Shown: positions 36,088 to 49,122, counted from the stretch's first letter. The stretch: 64,000 nt of DNA from Alphaproteobacteria bacterium (GCA_947474565.1 CANJIS010000008.1:1-64000); one strand, 5' to 3'. Made by a program: numbers and translations. The notes: generated by a model not told the origin, from the letters alone.

Positions 36088-37032
36088 TTAAGCCCGGCTG
36101 GCGCGGGCCGCCTTCAACTGCGCGAAATCGCTGTCGGCGTGATAGGACGAGCGCGTCAGGGGTGAGGCCGACACCATCAAAAAGCCTTTCGCCCGGGCTA
36201 TGCTTTCCAGATTGGCGAATTCGTCCGGCGTCCAGAACCGCACCAGCGCCGCATGTTTTTTGGTGGGCTGGAGATACTGGCCGATGGTGAGGAAATCCAC
36301 CTTGGCAGCGCGCAGATCGTCCATCACCTGCATGATCTCTTCCCGGCTTTCGCCAAGGCCGACCATCAAACCGGATTTGGTAAAGCCTTCGGGCCGCAAT
36401 TCCTTGGCCCGTTCCAAAAGGCGTAGCGACGCGAAGTAGCGCGCGCCGGGGCGCACCGTCAGATAAAGCCGCGGCACGGTTTCCAGATTGTGATTGAAGA
36501 CATCGGGCGCGGCCGCCATAACCGTTTCGATGGCGCCGTCCTTGCGCAGGAAATCGGGCGTCAGCACCTCCACCGAAGTCTGCGGGCTTGTTTCATGCAC
36601 CGCGCGGATCACCTGGGCGAAATGTTCCGCCCCGCCATCGGCCAGATCATCCCGGTCCACCGAGGTGATCACGACGTGCTTCAGACCCAGCTTCTTCACC
36701 GCCGCCGCGACATTCCCAGGCTCGGCGATATCGAGCGGCCCGGGCAATCCGGTCTTGACGTTGCAGAAGGCGCAAGCCCGGGTGCAGGTGTCGCCCATGA
36801 TCATCATGGTGGCGTGCGCCTTGGTCCAGCATTCCCCAATATTGGGACAGGCGGCTTCCTCGCACACGGTTTTCAGATTGTGTTCGCGCACCACGTCACG
36901 CGTGGCGGCGTACTCCCGCGACACGGGGGCCTTCACCCGGATCCAGTCCGGCTTGCGGGGAATTTCCTGGTCCGGCCGGTGCGCCTTTTCGGGGTGGCGC
37001 GGGCCTTGGAGGTGATCGATCACAACGGTCAT
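36088..37032 (-). CDS. lipA: Lipoyl synthase
   Basis: [29 protein letters not shown] (radical SAM CxxxCxxC), [10 protein letters not shown]. Confidence 0.97.
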   Translation of the reverse strand: MTVVIDHLQGPRHPEKAHRPDQEIPRKPDWIRVKAPVSREYAATRDVVREHNLKTVCEEAACPNIGECWTKAHATMMIMGDTCTRACAFCNVKTGLPGPLDIAEPGNVAAAVKKLGLKHVVITSVDRDDLADGGAEHFAQVIRAVHETSPQTSVEVLTPDFLRKDGAIETVMAAAPDVFNHNLETVPRLYLTVRPGARYFASLRLLERAKELRPEGFTKSGLMVGLGESREEIMQVMDDLRAAKVDFLTIGQYLQPTKKHAALVRFWTPDEFANLESIARAKGFLMVSASPLTRSSYHADSDFAQLKAARASRA

Positions 37033-37145
37033 GGGGCAGATATAATGTGTCCGGCCGGCAAAAGCACCCGCCGGGTTTCGATCTCGCCCCTCTTTACTTC
37101 ATGGCTGCTTTGCCAAAGGTTTATGGGCCAAACCGGAGCGCCAGG

Positions 37146-37547
37146 ATGAAGATTGAGGGCAATTGCCATTGCGGCGCCATCGCCTATGAGGCGGAGGTGG
37201 ACCCCGCCAAGGCCTGCATCTGCCACTGCGCCGATTGCCAGGCCCTGTCCGGCGCACCCTTCCGCGCATCCGTCCCAGCCAAGGCCGAGGATTTCCGCAT
37301 CCTCAAAGGCCAGCCCCGCACCTATGTGAAAGTGGCAGAAAGCGGCAACCGCCGGGCCCAGGGCTTTTGCGCCGATTGCGGCAGCCCCCTTTATGCGACC
37401 TCGGCGGACGACCCGAAGATTTATAACCTTCGCCTTGGTGTCGTGAAGCAGCGGGCGCAAATTCCGGCGCAGCGGCAGATCTGGTGCGAGGCGGCCCTGG
37501 ACTGGGCCCGGGACGTCAGCACCCTGCCCGGCGTGGCCAAAAGCTAG
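37146..37547 (+). CDS. GFA/CENP-V family protein
   Basis: MKIEGNCHCGAIAYEAEVDP...CICHCADCQALSGAPFRASVP...GFCADCGSPLYA. Confidence 0.88.
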   Translation: MKIEGNCHCGAIAYEAEVDPAKACICHCADCQALSGAPFRASVPAKAEDFRILKGQPRTYVKVAESGNRRAQGFCADCGSPLYATSADDPKIYNLRLGVVKQRAQIPAQRQIWCEAALDWARDVSTLPGVAKS

Positions 37548-37624
37548 TTTCCAATGTTTCCGGTCGAACCTTTTGTCCGCCCCTGCGTTGCTTAACCCAA
37601 GGGAACTCATACAAAGGTGCCGCC

Positions 37625-37975
37625 ATGGCCGCTACTCGCCGCAAAGCATTGCCTGTCCGCAACGGACGCACCAGCCTGACAACCCAGTTTGTGCGCGCCG
37701 CCACCAGTCCCACCGCCAAAACCACCTATGCCGTGGTCGGCACCGTCGGCTTGGCTGCCCTGGCAATCGCCATTTTCGGACCCAAGCGCTTCCAGAAGGA
37801 AATCCTGTCGCCGGTGCAAAACCGGGTCAGCGATCAGGCGTCTCAGCTTTGGACCGATGCCAAACCGCTGCGCGAGCAGATCGGCCAGTTGTTCGAACGC
37901 GCCCAAAGCAGCGCCAGCCGCGAAAAGCTCGCCCAGGGCCTTCAATCCTGGATAGGGCACTTCAAGGCAACCTGA
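37625..37975 (+). CDS. Hypothetical membrane-anchored protein
   Basis: 116 aa; single TM TTYAVVGTVGLAALAIAIFG followed by amphipathic helical region. Confidence 0.55.
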   Translation: MAATRRKALPVRNGRTSLTTQFVRAATSPTAKTTYAVVGTVGLAALAIAIFGPKRFQKEILSPVQNRVSDQASQLWTDAKPLREQIGQLFERAQSSASREKLAQGLQSWIGHFKAT

Positions 37976-37990
37976 GCTAGCAGCCGTCAT

Positions 37991-39589
37991 ATGGCGCGTG
38001 TAACCCTTGCGCCAATGACTCGGACAGCCAGTAACCCCAGTCGCATACCATTCGATCTCGCGAAGGCGCGCAAGCCGCTGTTTCATGCGTTGCTGGAAGC
38101 GCGCGACACATTCGGTGGCGGCACGTTGGCCCTGGTTGATGGCGATGGCCGCACCCTTAGCTATGACGAATTCATTCGCGCCTGCTTTGTGCTTGGCGAT
38201 GCACTGAAGAAGGGCACGCGGAACGGCGAGCATGTGGGCGTGATGCTGCCCACCGGTTTGGGCGCGGCGCTGGCGGTTTTCGCCCTGTCAGCCTATGGCC
38301 GCGTGCCCACCATGCTGAATTTCACCTCTGGCGAAGCGGGATTGAAAAGCGCGATCAAGACCGCGCAGGTCAAGCGTATCATCACCGCCCGGCGCTTCAT
38401 CGAACTGGGCAAGTTCGATGAACTGGATGCGGCGCTGAAACAGGTGGCGGACGTCATCTATCTGGAAGATGTGCGGGCCAAGCTGTCGCTGGGCAACAAA
38501 TTCGCCGCTGTGATGGGCGCGGTCCTGCCCCGCAACACTGCCGCCAAACCCAATCCCAAAAAAACCGCGGTGATCCTTTTCACTTCCGGCACCGAAGGCG
38601 AGCCCAAGGGCGTGGCCCTGAGCCACGAAAATCTTCTGGCCAATGTCGCCCAGGTGCGCGCGCATATCGGTCTTAGCGAAAACGACATCGTGTTCAATCC
38701 CCTGCCCGCTTTTCATTGTTTCGGGTTGAATGTGGGCATCATCCTGCCGCTGATCGCGGGCATAAAAGTGGTTTGCCACCCCACGCCGTTACAGCCGCGC
38801 GAAATTGTTCGTCGCATCCACAGCAGCGGCGCCACCATTCTTCTCGCCACCGACACCTTCATCACGCAATATGCCCGCGCCGGTGAGGCGGACGATCTTG
38901 TTTCGCTCCGGCTGGCGGTATGCGGCGCCGAGCGGGTGCGCGATGAAACCCGCGCTCTATTCCGCCGCAAATATGAAATGGACATTCTGGAAGGCTATGG
39001 CGTCACCGAGGCCTCGCCGGTGGTGGCCGCCAACCAGATCGAAGCCAATCGCCCCGGCACCGTGGGCCGGCTGATGGAGGGCATGGAAGCGCGGCTGATC
39101 CCGGTGGAAGGCATCGCCAATGCAGGCGTGCTGGAAGTGCGCGGCCCCAATGTGATGCAGGGCTATATCAATCCCGACAAGCCGGGCCAGATCGTTCCGC
39201 CGCCGGGCGGCTGGTACAACACCGGCGATGTGGTGAGCATTGACGATGAAGGTTTTATCGCCATTCGCGGCCGCATGAAGCGCTTTGCCAAAATCGGCGG
39301 CGAGACCGTGTCGCTGGCCGTGGTGGAAAACTGCGCTGCTGCGCTCTGGCCCGAGAACCACCACGCCGCCGTATCGCTGCCCGCCCCGCCCAAGGGTGAG
39401 CAGATCGTGCTGGTGACGGACTTTGCCGGCGCCCGCCGCGTGGACCTGCTGGCCTGGGCCCAGAACCATGGTGTTTCAGAGCTGGCCGTACCCCGCAAAG
39501 TACTGACAGTTCCGGCGCTGCCCGTGCTGGGAACCGGCAAAATCGACTATGTGGCGGTCCAAAAAATGGCCGAATCCGGCCCCGTATGA
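37991..39589 (+). CDS. AMP-dependent synthetase/ligase (acyl-CoA/acyl-ACP synthetase-like)
   Basis: ILFTSGTEGEPKGVALSHENLLAN, YGVTEASPVV, YNTGDVVSIDDEGFIAIRGRMKRFAKIGGETVSLAVVE. Confidence 0.88.
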   Translation: MARVTLAPMTRTASNPSRIPFDLAKARKPLFHALLEARDTFGGGTLALVDGDGRTLSYDEFIRACFVLGDALKKGTRNGEHVGVMLPTGLGAALAVFALSAYGRVPTMLNFTSGEAGLKSAIKTAQVKRIITARRFIELGKFDELDAALKQVADVIYLEDVRAKLSLGNKFAAVMGAVLPRNTAAKPNPKKTAVILFTSGTEGEPKGVALSHENLLANVAQVRAHIGLSENDIVFNPLPAFHCFGLNVGIILPLIAGIKVVCHPTPLQPREIVRRIHSSGATILLATDTFITQYARAGEADDLVSLRLAVCGAERVRDETRALFRRKYEMDILEGYGVTEASPVVAANQIEANRPGTVGRLMEGMEARLIPVEGIANAGVLEVRGPNVMQGYINPDKPGQIVPPPGGWYNTGDVVSIDDEGFIAIRGRMKRFAKIGGETVSLAVVENCAAALWPENHHAAVSLPAPPKGEQIVLVTDFAGARRVDLLAWAQNHGVSELAVPRKVLTVPALPVLGTGKIDYVAVQKMAESGPV

Positions 39590-39646
39590 CATTGACAATC
39601 ACTCGCAACTGAGGCATTGTTGGTGAAGTCCAAAAGGCTTTCTTTC

Positions 39647-39829
39647 GTGATCGTCTGCGTCTGCAATAGGCTGAATGAGAATCGGGTTCGCGACGCCATC
39701 GTGTCTGGCGCCTGCTGCTCGGAAGATGTCTATGCACGCTGTGGCGTGAGAAAGAATTGCGGACAATGCCAGGAAACAATCGAAGAAATGCTGGATCAAA
39801 ACCCGGCCGCGCAGGCAGTCGCCGCGTAA
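39647..39829 (+). CDS. bfd: Bacterioferritin-associated ferredoxin
   Basis: MIVCVCNRLNENRVRDAIVSGACCSEDVYARCGVRKNCGQCQETIEEML; 4-Cys Bfd pattern. Confidence 0.88.
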   Translation: MIVCVCNRLNENRVRDAIVSGACCSEDVYARCGVRKNCGQCQETIEEMLDQNPAAQAVAA

Positions 39830-39867
39830 TTTCCGCCGCGGCCCCTGGCCCCGAGCCCCACGCTTCC

Positions 39868-40356
39868 ATGTCCGGCGATCCCCATACCATCCGCTTTCTC
39901 AATGCCGTGCTCAGGAATGAGCTGACGGCGATCAATCAGTATTTCCTGCATTCGCGCATGCTGGCCGATTGGGGCCTCAGCGAGCTGGCGAAAAAGGAAT
40001 ACGAAGAATCCATCGATGAGATGAAGCACGCTGACAAGCTGATCAAGCGCATCCTGTTTTTGGGCGGCCTGCCCAACCTTCAGGACCTGGGCAAGCTGAT
40101 GATCGGCGAGAATGTGCTGGAAGTAATCAACTGTGATCTGGCGCTGGAACTGCGCTCCGTGCCGGACCTGAAGCAGGCGATCCCGCATTGCGAAAGTAAC
40201 AGAGATTTCATCTCGCGTGAGCTGTTCACGCATATTCTTGAGAGCGAAGAAGAGCATATTGATTGGTTGCAGACCCAATTGCGCCTGATTGAGCAGATGG
40301 GTATCGAAAATTTTGTTCAGTTGCAGACCAAACCAAACGCCACTTCGGCTTCATAA
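39868..40356 (+). CDS. bfr: Bacterioferritin
   Basis: IRFLNAVLRNELTAINQYFLHSRMLADWGL, DEMKHADKLIKRILFLGGLPNLQDLGKLMIGE. Confidence 0.95.
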   Translation: MSGDPHTIRFLNAVLRNELTAINQYFLHSRMLADWGLSELAKKEYEESIDEMKHADKLIKRILFLGGLPNLQDLGKLMIGENVLEVINCDLALELRSVPDLKQAIPHCESNRDFISRELFTHILESEEEHIDWLQTQLRLIEQMGIENFVQLQTKPNATSAS

Positions 40357-40374
40357 GAACACAGGGGACGTTTC

Positions 40375-40983
40375 ATGCGTAAGATCGTTTTGGGGCTGGC
40401 TGCCGCCGGCCTTGCAATTGCGCCTGCCTGCGCGCAAGCGCCAAACCCCAATCCCGATCCCAGCTGCAAGATGTGCGAAGGTGTTTACATCCCCCAGGAA
40501 GAAATCCAGGCCTATATGGACAAGGCCTACAAGGAACGCCATGTCGATCAGCAGGATCGCGACATCGATATCGGCAAGGTCAATATCGCCATCGGCGTCG
40601 AGCATCGCGGCAAGCTGGAAAAGCCCGGCGCCCATGCCGTCGCTGAGCATGACTTGGTGAGCGAGGTCTATCACATCATTGATGGCACGGCTTCGCTGAA
40701 GCTGGGTCCGAAGCTGGTGAACAAGCAGCGCCGCCCGGCCGATGAGGAAACAGTGCGTCTCTATAATGGTCCCGGCAACAATGGTGACGATATCGAAGGT
40801 GGCGTCACCTACAATTTAAAGCCGGGCGATGTGGTGGTGATCCCGGCCGGTACCGGCCATCTTTTCACGCACATTGATGATCACATCGACTACATTATGG
40901 TGCGCATCGATCCGGACAAGATCACCCCGCCCAAGGATGAAGCGGCGTCGCGGGCGTATCTGGGCGACTACTATAAGAAGTAG
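40375..40983 (+). CDS. Secreted cupin-domain protein
   Basis: Signal peptide; HDLVSEVYHIIDGTASLKLG...YNLKPGDVVVIPAGTGHLFTHIDDHIDYIMVRI. Confidence 0.75.
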   Translation: MRKIVLGLAAAGLAIAPACAQAPNPNPDPSCKMCEGVYIPQEEIQAYMDKAYKERHVDQQDRDIDIGKVNIAIGVEHRGKLEKPGAHAVAEHDLVSEVYHIIDGTASLKLGPKLVNKQRRPADEETVRLYNGPGNNGDDIEGGVTYNLKPGDVVVIPAGTGHLFTHIDDHIDYIMVRIDPDKITPPKDEAASRAYLGDYYKK

Positions 40984-41637
40984 TTAGAACTCGGCTTCCA
41001 GCTCTTCGAGCGCAGCGGGTTCCGCCTTCGCTGCCTCGATCCATTCCTGCATATCCGGCAGACTGAGAATGCTGTCGCAATAATCCTTGGCGGCGCGGTC
41101 CAGCTTCACGTCGTAAGTCTGGAATCGCGTCACCACCGGCGCGTACATCGCGTCGGCCAGCGTCATGGCGGCTCCGAACAGATAGGGGCCGCCATATTGC
41201 TTCTGGCATTCGCGCCAGATCGTCAGCACACGGTCTATATCGGCTTGCGCCCCCGCCCAGATCTTGAATCCGGGATAGTGCGATTTCAGATTCATCGGCA
41301 GCGCCGAACGCAGATTCGTGAAGCCGGAATGCATCTCGCCGGATATGGCGCGGCAATGAGCACGCGCTGCCATATCCTTGGGCAATATGCCGGCGGCCGG
41401 AAAAGTTTCGTGGAGATACTCGGCTATCGCCAGCGTATCCCAGACTTTGATTCCATCGTGGCTCAGCGCCGGAACCAGGAATGACGGGGACAGGAGCAGC
41501 AGTTCGGCGCGGGCCGATGAGTCGCTTGCGGGCAGCATTTCCTCAGTAAAATCCAGCCCGGCCATGCGGCATAGCAGCCAGCCGCGCAGCGACCAGGAGG
41601 AGTAATTCTTGCTGGAAATCGTCAGGATAGCGCCCAC
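40984..41637 (-). CDS. Glutathione S-transferase family protein
   Basis: SSKNYSSWSLRGWLLCRMAGLDFTEEML, VPALSHDGIKVWDTLAIAEYLHETFP. Confidence 0.9.
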   Translation of the reverse strand: MGAILTISSKNYSSWSLRGWLLCRMAGLDFTEEMLPASDSSARAELLLLSPSFLVPALSHDGIKVWDTLAIAEYLHETFPAAGILPKDMAARAHCRAISGEMHSGFTNLRSALPMNLKSHYPGFKIWAGAQADIDRVLTIWRECQKQYGGPYLFGAAMTLADAMYAPVVTRFQTYDVKLDRAAKDYCDSILSLPDMQEWIEAAKAEPAALEELEAEF

Positions 41638-41763
41638 AGGTTACCCGCCTCTATTTCAGACCTCGCAAAAGAATTATTTCGCACTGCAGCACAAAATGCA
41701 TTAGTCTTTTTTAAGAGCCGGCATGATTATTTCATGAGCACATGCGCTGGGGTGAATAGCCGA

Positions 41764-42981
41764 ATGCTGTATGACGCCTATGTGGCGCAATCGGATTTTC
41801 TGTCGCCTTTCCGCGCCCTCGCCGGATTGACGCGCGATGCATTGAGCGAAACCAGCTTCGGGCCGTTCGGCAACTATTTCTTCAAGGGCATTTCGGCGGG
41901 CGCCGACATCGCGTCCCGCGGCCACCTCACCCATCAACGCCCTGAATACGAAATTGCGTTTGCGGAACTTGAAGGCCGCACTGTGCCGGTGATCGAAGAG
42001 GTCGCGCTGGATACGCCTTTCGGCAATCTTCTGCATTTCCGCAAAGAGACCAATGTCTATCAGCCGCGCGTGCTGATCGTGGCGCCGATGGCGGGGCACT
42101 TCGCCACCCTGCTGCGCCAAACCGCGCGCACCATGCTGAACGATCACGATGTCTATGTGACGGACTGGAAAAACGCCCGCGACGTGCCGCTGACGGCGGG
42201 GCCATTCGGCGTGGACGATTATATCGACACCCTGATCAAGTTCCTGGACAAGATCGGGCCCGGCGCCCACACGGTGGCGGTGTGCCAGCCCTGCGCTGCA
42301 TTGTTGGCGGCGGTTGCGGTGATGTCGGAAACCAAGCACCGCGCCACACCGCGTTCTATGACGCTGATGGCCGGCCCGGTGGATACTTCGATCAATCCCA
42401 CCGACGTCAACCGGATGGCGAACAAGCACCCCATCGAATGGTTTGAAAAGAACCTGATCGACAAGGTGCCCGCACGCTTCGCCGGTGCGGGCCGCAGGGT
42501 CTATCCCGGATTTCTGCAGATTTCGGCTTTCATGTCGATGAACATGCCCCGCCACTGGCGGGCGCATGCCGACATGTATGGCGATCTTGTGCGCGGCAAT
42601 ACCGGCAAGGCAGACGCCAAGAAGAAGTTCTATGACGAGTATCTGGCGGTCTCAGACCTGCCGGCCGAATTCTACCTGGAGACGGTGCAGAAGATTTTCC
42701 AGGAATATCACCTGCCGCGCGGCCAGCTCCGCTATCGCGGCAATCTGATCAATCTCGCCGCCATTCGCAAAACCGCGCTGCTGACGGTGGAAGGCGAAAA
42801 AGACGACATCTGCTCCGTCGGCCAGACGGTGGCGGCGCACGATCTGACGCCCGGCATCAAGCCCATGCGCAAGAAGCACTATGTCCAGGCGGGCGTCGGC
42901 CATTACGGCGTGTTTTCCGGCACCCGCTGGGCCACGCAGATCTACCCGATGGTTAGATCGATTATCGCTGAGAGCGATTAG
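41764..42981 (+). CDS. phaZ: Intracellular polyhydroxyalkanoate depolymerase
   Basis: MLYDAYVAQSDFLSPFRALAG, RVLIVAPMAGHFATLLRQTARTMLNDHDVYVTDWKNARDVPL, TVAVCQPC. Confidence 0.92.
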   Translation: MLYDAYVAQSDFLSPFRALAGLTRDALSETSFGPFGNYFFKGISAGADIASRGHLTHQRPEYEIAFAELEGRTVPVIEEVALDTPFGNLLHFRKETNVYQPRVLIVAPMAGHFATLLRQTARTMLNDHDVYVTDWKNARDVPLTAGPFGVDDYIDTLIKFLDKIGPGAHTVAVCQPCAALLAAVAVMSETKHRATPRSMTLMAGPVDTSINPTDVNRMANKHPIEWFEKNLIDKVPARFAGAGRRVYPGFLQISAFMSMNMPRHWRAHADMYGDLVRGNTGKADAKKKFYDEYLAVSDLPAEFYLETVQKIFQEYHLPRGQLRYRGNLINLAAIRKTALLTVEGEKDDICSVGQTVAAHDLTPGIKPMRKKHYVQAGVGHYGVFSGTRWATQIYPMVRSIIAESD

Positions 42982-43817
42982 CGGAAAATTCCGTTCAGCA
43001 TCGCGCCCAGGCGCAGGCCTGCCCGTGTTAACTGCAATCGCGTCAGATCCCTCTCCCTCCGTGGATAATCCGGCGGCAAGGTGATGCGCCCTGACCGGGG
43101 TAGTGGGGCATAAATTTCCCGCGCCGCAATGATCAGACTTTCATTGGCCCAATCGGCCGGCGTGCCGCTTTCCAGTTCCTTTTTCTGTGCGCGGCTGAGA
43201 TGCGCTTCGATATCGGCGGCGATGCGCTCGGAATCATTGCCCATCACCGCCACCACATCCTGATCCCAGACCTGGTGCAGGTTCAGGCGCTTTCCCCGCA
43301 AGCGCACCGTCACATCATTGCCGCCCTTGTCGTGCCGGTCTGCGGCGTGCAGCGGCTGATGCAGATCGCCGACAAAATGGATCAGGAACAACAGGGCTTC
43401 CCGTTTCACAGTCCTGGAGGCGCGTGGATCGCGCAGGACCGCGGCATCGCGTTCGATCTGCGCCACCACGCAATTGCCGCCCGGGCAATCCCGCGCCGGT
43501 TGATAGCGGCCGGTGCCCAATTCGATATTCACATAATGCCAGGGATTGGTTTGCGGGCGCTGCTGGCGAATCTCATCAGCCCAGCTGGCGTCCAGAACGA
43601 TCATCGCCTCACCGCCCAGAAGCGATGCAATCTGCGCACGCGCTTTCTGCGTCAATTGACGCGCCGCGATGCCGGCGACGATCTGATGCCCCTCTGGCGC
43701 CCATGCCAAAGCGGGTTCGGCGGCGAGAAGAGCCAGCAGAAAGGCGGAGAATCGCAGAGGCCACTGCATCGCTGCCATTAGACGCGAAGCCGGTAAATTG
43801 GAGAAGTTCCAAATCAA
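42978..43817 (-). CDS. S1/P1 nuclease family protein
   Basis: ALAWAPEGHQIVAGIAARQLT, NPWHYVNI, LIHFVGDLHQPLHAADRHDKGGNDVTV. Confidence 0.9.
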   Translation of the reverse strand: MIWNFSNLPASRLMAAMQWPLRFSAFLLALLAAEPALAWAPEGHQIVAGIAARQLTQKARAQIASLLGGEAMIVLDASWADEIRQQRPQTNPWHYVNIELGTGRYQPARDCPGGNCVVAQIERDAAVLRDPRASRTVKREALLFLIHFVGDLHQPLHAADRHDKGGNDVTVRLRGKRLNLHQVWDQDVVAVMGNDSERIAADIEAHLSRAQKKELESGTPADWANESLIIAAREIYAPLPRSGRITLPPDYPRRERDLTRLQLTRAGLRLGAMLNGIFR

Positions 43818-43960
43818 TCAATGCGGCCAATGCCTTGCGGGGTTGACCAAGTCCTAACAAGTAAGGCCTAATGATTCCGGTCGCACGCCGGGGGATAGGC
43901 TTGCGGGCTTTTTGGGCTGGGGTGCGCGCGTCTGTTCGCCCCGAATGACAGAGAACCGAC

Positions 43961-45538
43961 GTGGACCAGTATGTGAACGGCCGCTCGCGGCTTTCTTTGC
44001 GCAACCGCACGCAGCGATTGGGCGCCAAGCTGGCGACCACCGATGGCCGCTGGGCGCTGGTTTCTTCTTCGATGACCTTACTGGTGGCGGGCGCCGTCGG
44101 CTGGATGGCGCTGGGCACCATGCCCCAGGCCCCCGCGGTGCGCACCAATCGCACCGCCCTTCCCTATGAATTGTTCCTGAAGCTGGTGCGGGCCGGTGGC
44201 GCGCGGCAGCTTGCATCCATCGCGCCGCAATTCGCGCCCCCGCCGGAAACCCGGGCCCCTGAAATCCCCGATGTGGAAACGCGCAGCGTGACGCTGGATT
44301 CCGGCGACACATTGGCGGGCGCCATGGAAGATGCCGGTGTTTCCAAAACCGACGCCAATGCCGTGATCCTCGCCCTGGGCAAGGGCTTCAATCCCCGCAC
44401 CCTGAAGGCGGGCATGAGTCTGGACATCACCTATAACGTCGCCATGATTGATGCCACCGGCGCCCCGCCCGCGCCCAAGACCACCGTGGTGATGGTCAAT
44501 CGCAAGCCGGTGACCGTGCCGGTGGAAGAAGACAGCGGCGCCGACGCCAAGGAAACTTTGTCCGAGCCGATATCGCGGCTGCTGTCGCTGCATTTCTCGC
44601 CGACCATCGAGCAAGAGATCACGGTTACCCGCGATCTGTCCGGCGCCTTCACCGCCCGCACCGACCAGAAAGAGTTGAACGTCCATCATCACAGGGCCGG
44701 GGCCACCATCGATTCCAGCCTTTATCTCGCCGGCATGCAGGCTGGCATTCCCGCCGACATCGTGGTCGAGATGATCCGGATGTTCTCCTACAAGGTGGAC
44801 TTCCAGCGCGATCTGCAGCCGGGTGACAGCTTCGAAGTCTATTACGATTATTACTACACGCCGGAAAATCAGCCGGCGAAGATCGGCAACATTTCCTATG
44901 CCCGCATGCATCTCAGCGGCAAGGACATCGTGCTCTATCGCTATGCTCCGCGCGCCGATGAGTCCGGCGACTATTTCGATCCCAAGGGCCAATCGGCCAA
45001 GGGCATGCTGATGAAGACGCCGGTGGACGGCGCGCGCATTTCATCCGGCTTCGGATCGCGCTTCCATCCCGTGCTGGGCTTCACCCGCATGCACAAGGGC
45101 GTGGACTTTGCAGTGCCCAAGGGAACGCCAGTGATGGCGGCGGGCGCGGGCACCGTCAGCTTCATGGGCTGGGCCAATGGCTATGGCAATTTCGTGGTGA
45201 TCAATCACACCAACGGTTATGCCACCGCTTATGGGCATCTATCGCGTTTTGCGCCCGGCATGCGCCGCGGCGCGCATGTCTCCCAGGGCTCGGTCTTCGC
45301 CTATAGCGGCATGACCGGCCTGGCCACCGGCCCGCACCTGCATTACGAAATCCGCGTCAATGGCGGCCAGGTCAATCCGCTGCGGGTGAAGATCGCCGAT
45401 GGCCGCCAGCTGGGCGGCGCCGAACTGCGCGCCTTCCTGCAGGAACGCCTGAAGATGGATCACCTTCTGGCCTCGACCCCGCTCGAGACCAAGGTTGCCG
45501 ATGTCAGCACCGATCTGCGCCAGGCGCGCGTAAAATAA
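43961..45538 (+). CDS. M23 family metallopeptidase (LytM-type)
   Basis: GARISSGFGSRFHPVLGFTRMHKGVDFAVPKGTPVMAAGAGTVSFMGW...GLATGPHLHYEIRVNG. Confidence 0.93.
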   Translation: MDQYVNGRSRLSLRNRTQRLGAKLATTDGRWALVSSSMTLLVAGAVGWMALGTMPQAPAVRTNRTALPYELFLKLVRAGGARQLASIAPQFAPPPETRAPEIPDVETRSVTLDSGDTLAGAMEDAGVSKTDANAVILALGKGFNPRTLKAGMSLDITYNVAMIDATGAPPAPKTTVVMVNRKPVTVPVEEDSGADAKETLSEPISRLLSLHFSPTIEQEITVTRDLSGAFTARTDQKELNVHHHRAGATIDSSLYLAGMQAGIPADIVVEMIRMFSYKVDFQRDLQPGDSFEVYYDYYYTPENQPAKIGNISYARMHLSGKDIVLYRYAPRADESGDYFDPKGQSAKGMLMKTPVDGARISSGFGSRFHPVLGFTRMHKGVDFAVPKGTPVMAAGAGTVSFMGWANGYGNFVVINHTNGYATAYGHLSRFAPGMRRGAHVSQGSVFAYSGMTGLATGPHLHYEIRVNGGQVNPLRVKIADGRQLGGAELRAFLQERLKMDHLLASTPLETKVADVSTDLRQARVK

Positions 45539-45579
45539 CGCTCGCGTTATTTTGCGAGCGTCCCCGCGAAGGCGGGGAC
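45532..45579. repeat. Adjacent and alternative palindromes at the convergent M23/clpB junction
   Basis: AAAATAACG-CTCG-CGTTATTTT; alternative CGCTCGC-...-GCGAGCG; then GTCCCCGC-GAAG-GCGGGGAC. Confidence 0.7.
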
Positions 45580-45605
45580 CCAGAATAAAAGAGCCAAGTA
45601 GCGCC

Positions 45606-48236
<2,631 letters not shown>

Positions 48237-48352
48237 TCTGTCTCCGGCCTGCCCCGGCTGGGCGCAGGATATTAGGTACGACCCCGTTAAGGCGTCGTTC
48301 CCGGAGGATATGGGAAGGTAGAACCGCCCCTGCAAGGTGAGGCAGGACCCTA

Positions 48353-48375
48353 AAAAAGCTCCAGTGGAGCTTTTT
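48353..48375 (-). terminator. Bidirectional intrinsic terminator between DUF4167 gene and clpB
   Basis: AAAAAGCTCC-AGT-GGAGCTTTTT. Confidence 0.75.
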
Positions 48376-48417
48376 CCGGCCGAACGATTTCCGGCAAAAT
48401 TAAGGGTTTAAGGCGAG

Positions 48418-48900
48418 TTAGTTGACCTCGGCCTCGTCGCCCTCTTCCTCGCCCTGCCCGCTGTCATTGAGCGAGAAGGACGGGCCGCTGCCCGGCTGGG
48501 GCTGCTGAGGCTGTTGCGGCTGGCCCTGCTGCTGAGGCAAGGGCTGGCCATTCGCATCCAGGGGGCGCGGATTCTGCGCCGCCTGCTGGGCGGCGTATTG
48601 AGCCTGCTGGGCCTGCTGCGCCGCCATGATGCGGAAGTAATGCTCGGCATGCTGCAGGTAATTCTCAGCGGTGACGCGGTCGCCTGAGCTGTTGGAATCG
48701 CGCGCCAGCTGGAGATACTTTTCATAAACATGGGCGGCCGAGCCGCGAATCTTCACTTCCGGGCCGGACGAGTCGAAAGTGCGGTTGGGGTTGAAGCCAC
48801 CACCGCCGCCGCCACCACCGCCGCCATTATTGCTGCCGCCGCCGCCACCGCCGCCACCATTGTTGTGCGGTCTGCGGCCACCTCTACGAGAGCGCTTCAC
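48418..48900 (-). CDS. DUF4167 domain-containing protein
   Basis: MKRSRRGGRRPHNN-Gly-rich-FNPNRTFDSSGPEVKIRGSAAHVYEKYLQLARDSNSSGDRVTAENYLQHAEHYFRIM; syntenic with clpB/prmC. Confidence 0.9.
   Translation of the reverse strand: MKRSRRGGRRPHNNGGGGGGGGSNNGGGGGGGGGGFNPNRTFDSSGPEVKIRGSAAHVYEKYLQLARDSNSSGDRVTAENYLQHAEHYFRIMAAQQAQQAQYAAQQAAQNPRPLDANGQPLPQQQGQPQQPQQPQPGSGPSFSLNDSGQGEEEGDEAEVN
48797..48872. repeat. Low-complexity GGN repeat encoding poly-Gly
   Basis: ccaccaccgccgccgccaccaccgccgccattattgctgccgccgccgccaccgccgccacc; encodes NNG8SNNG10. Confidence 0.85.
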
Positions 48901-49122
48901 GTTAGCCCCATTATTGTAATTGCCCAGTGTGTTTTTCCTTCACGCGCGGACGCTCGCAATCGAGCTGATACAGCGCGGTGCAAACTTCGTTTTAGAGTCC
49001 CCTGGCCGCCTTTTCTGGCGGCGCCTGCCGTCCGCTTTTCGCGAAAACGGCTGGAATCTCTCGATCCCGACGCACCCAACCTAAGCGATAGGGGCGGCTT
49101 TTCCAAGGCCCGATAGGGTTTT

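Noticed and set aside
48797-48872. Possible CRISPR or VNTR array
   Set aside because: A trinucleotide-like GGN low-complexity run encoding poly-Gly in DUF4167; no repeat-spacer structure.
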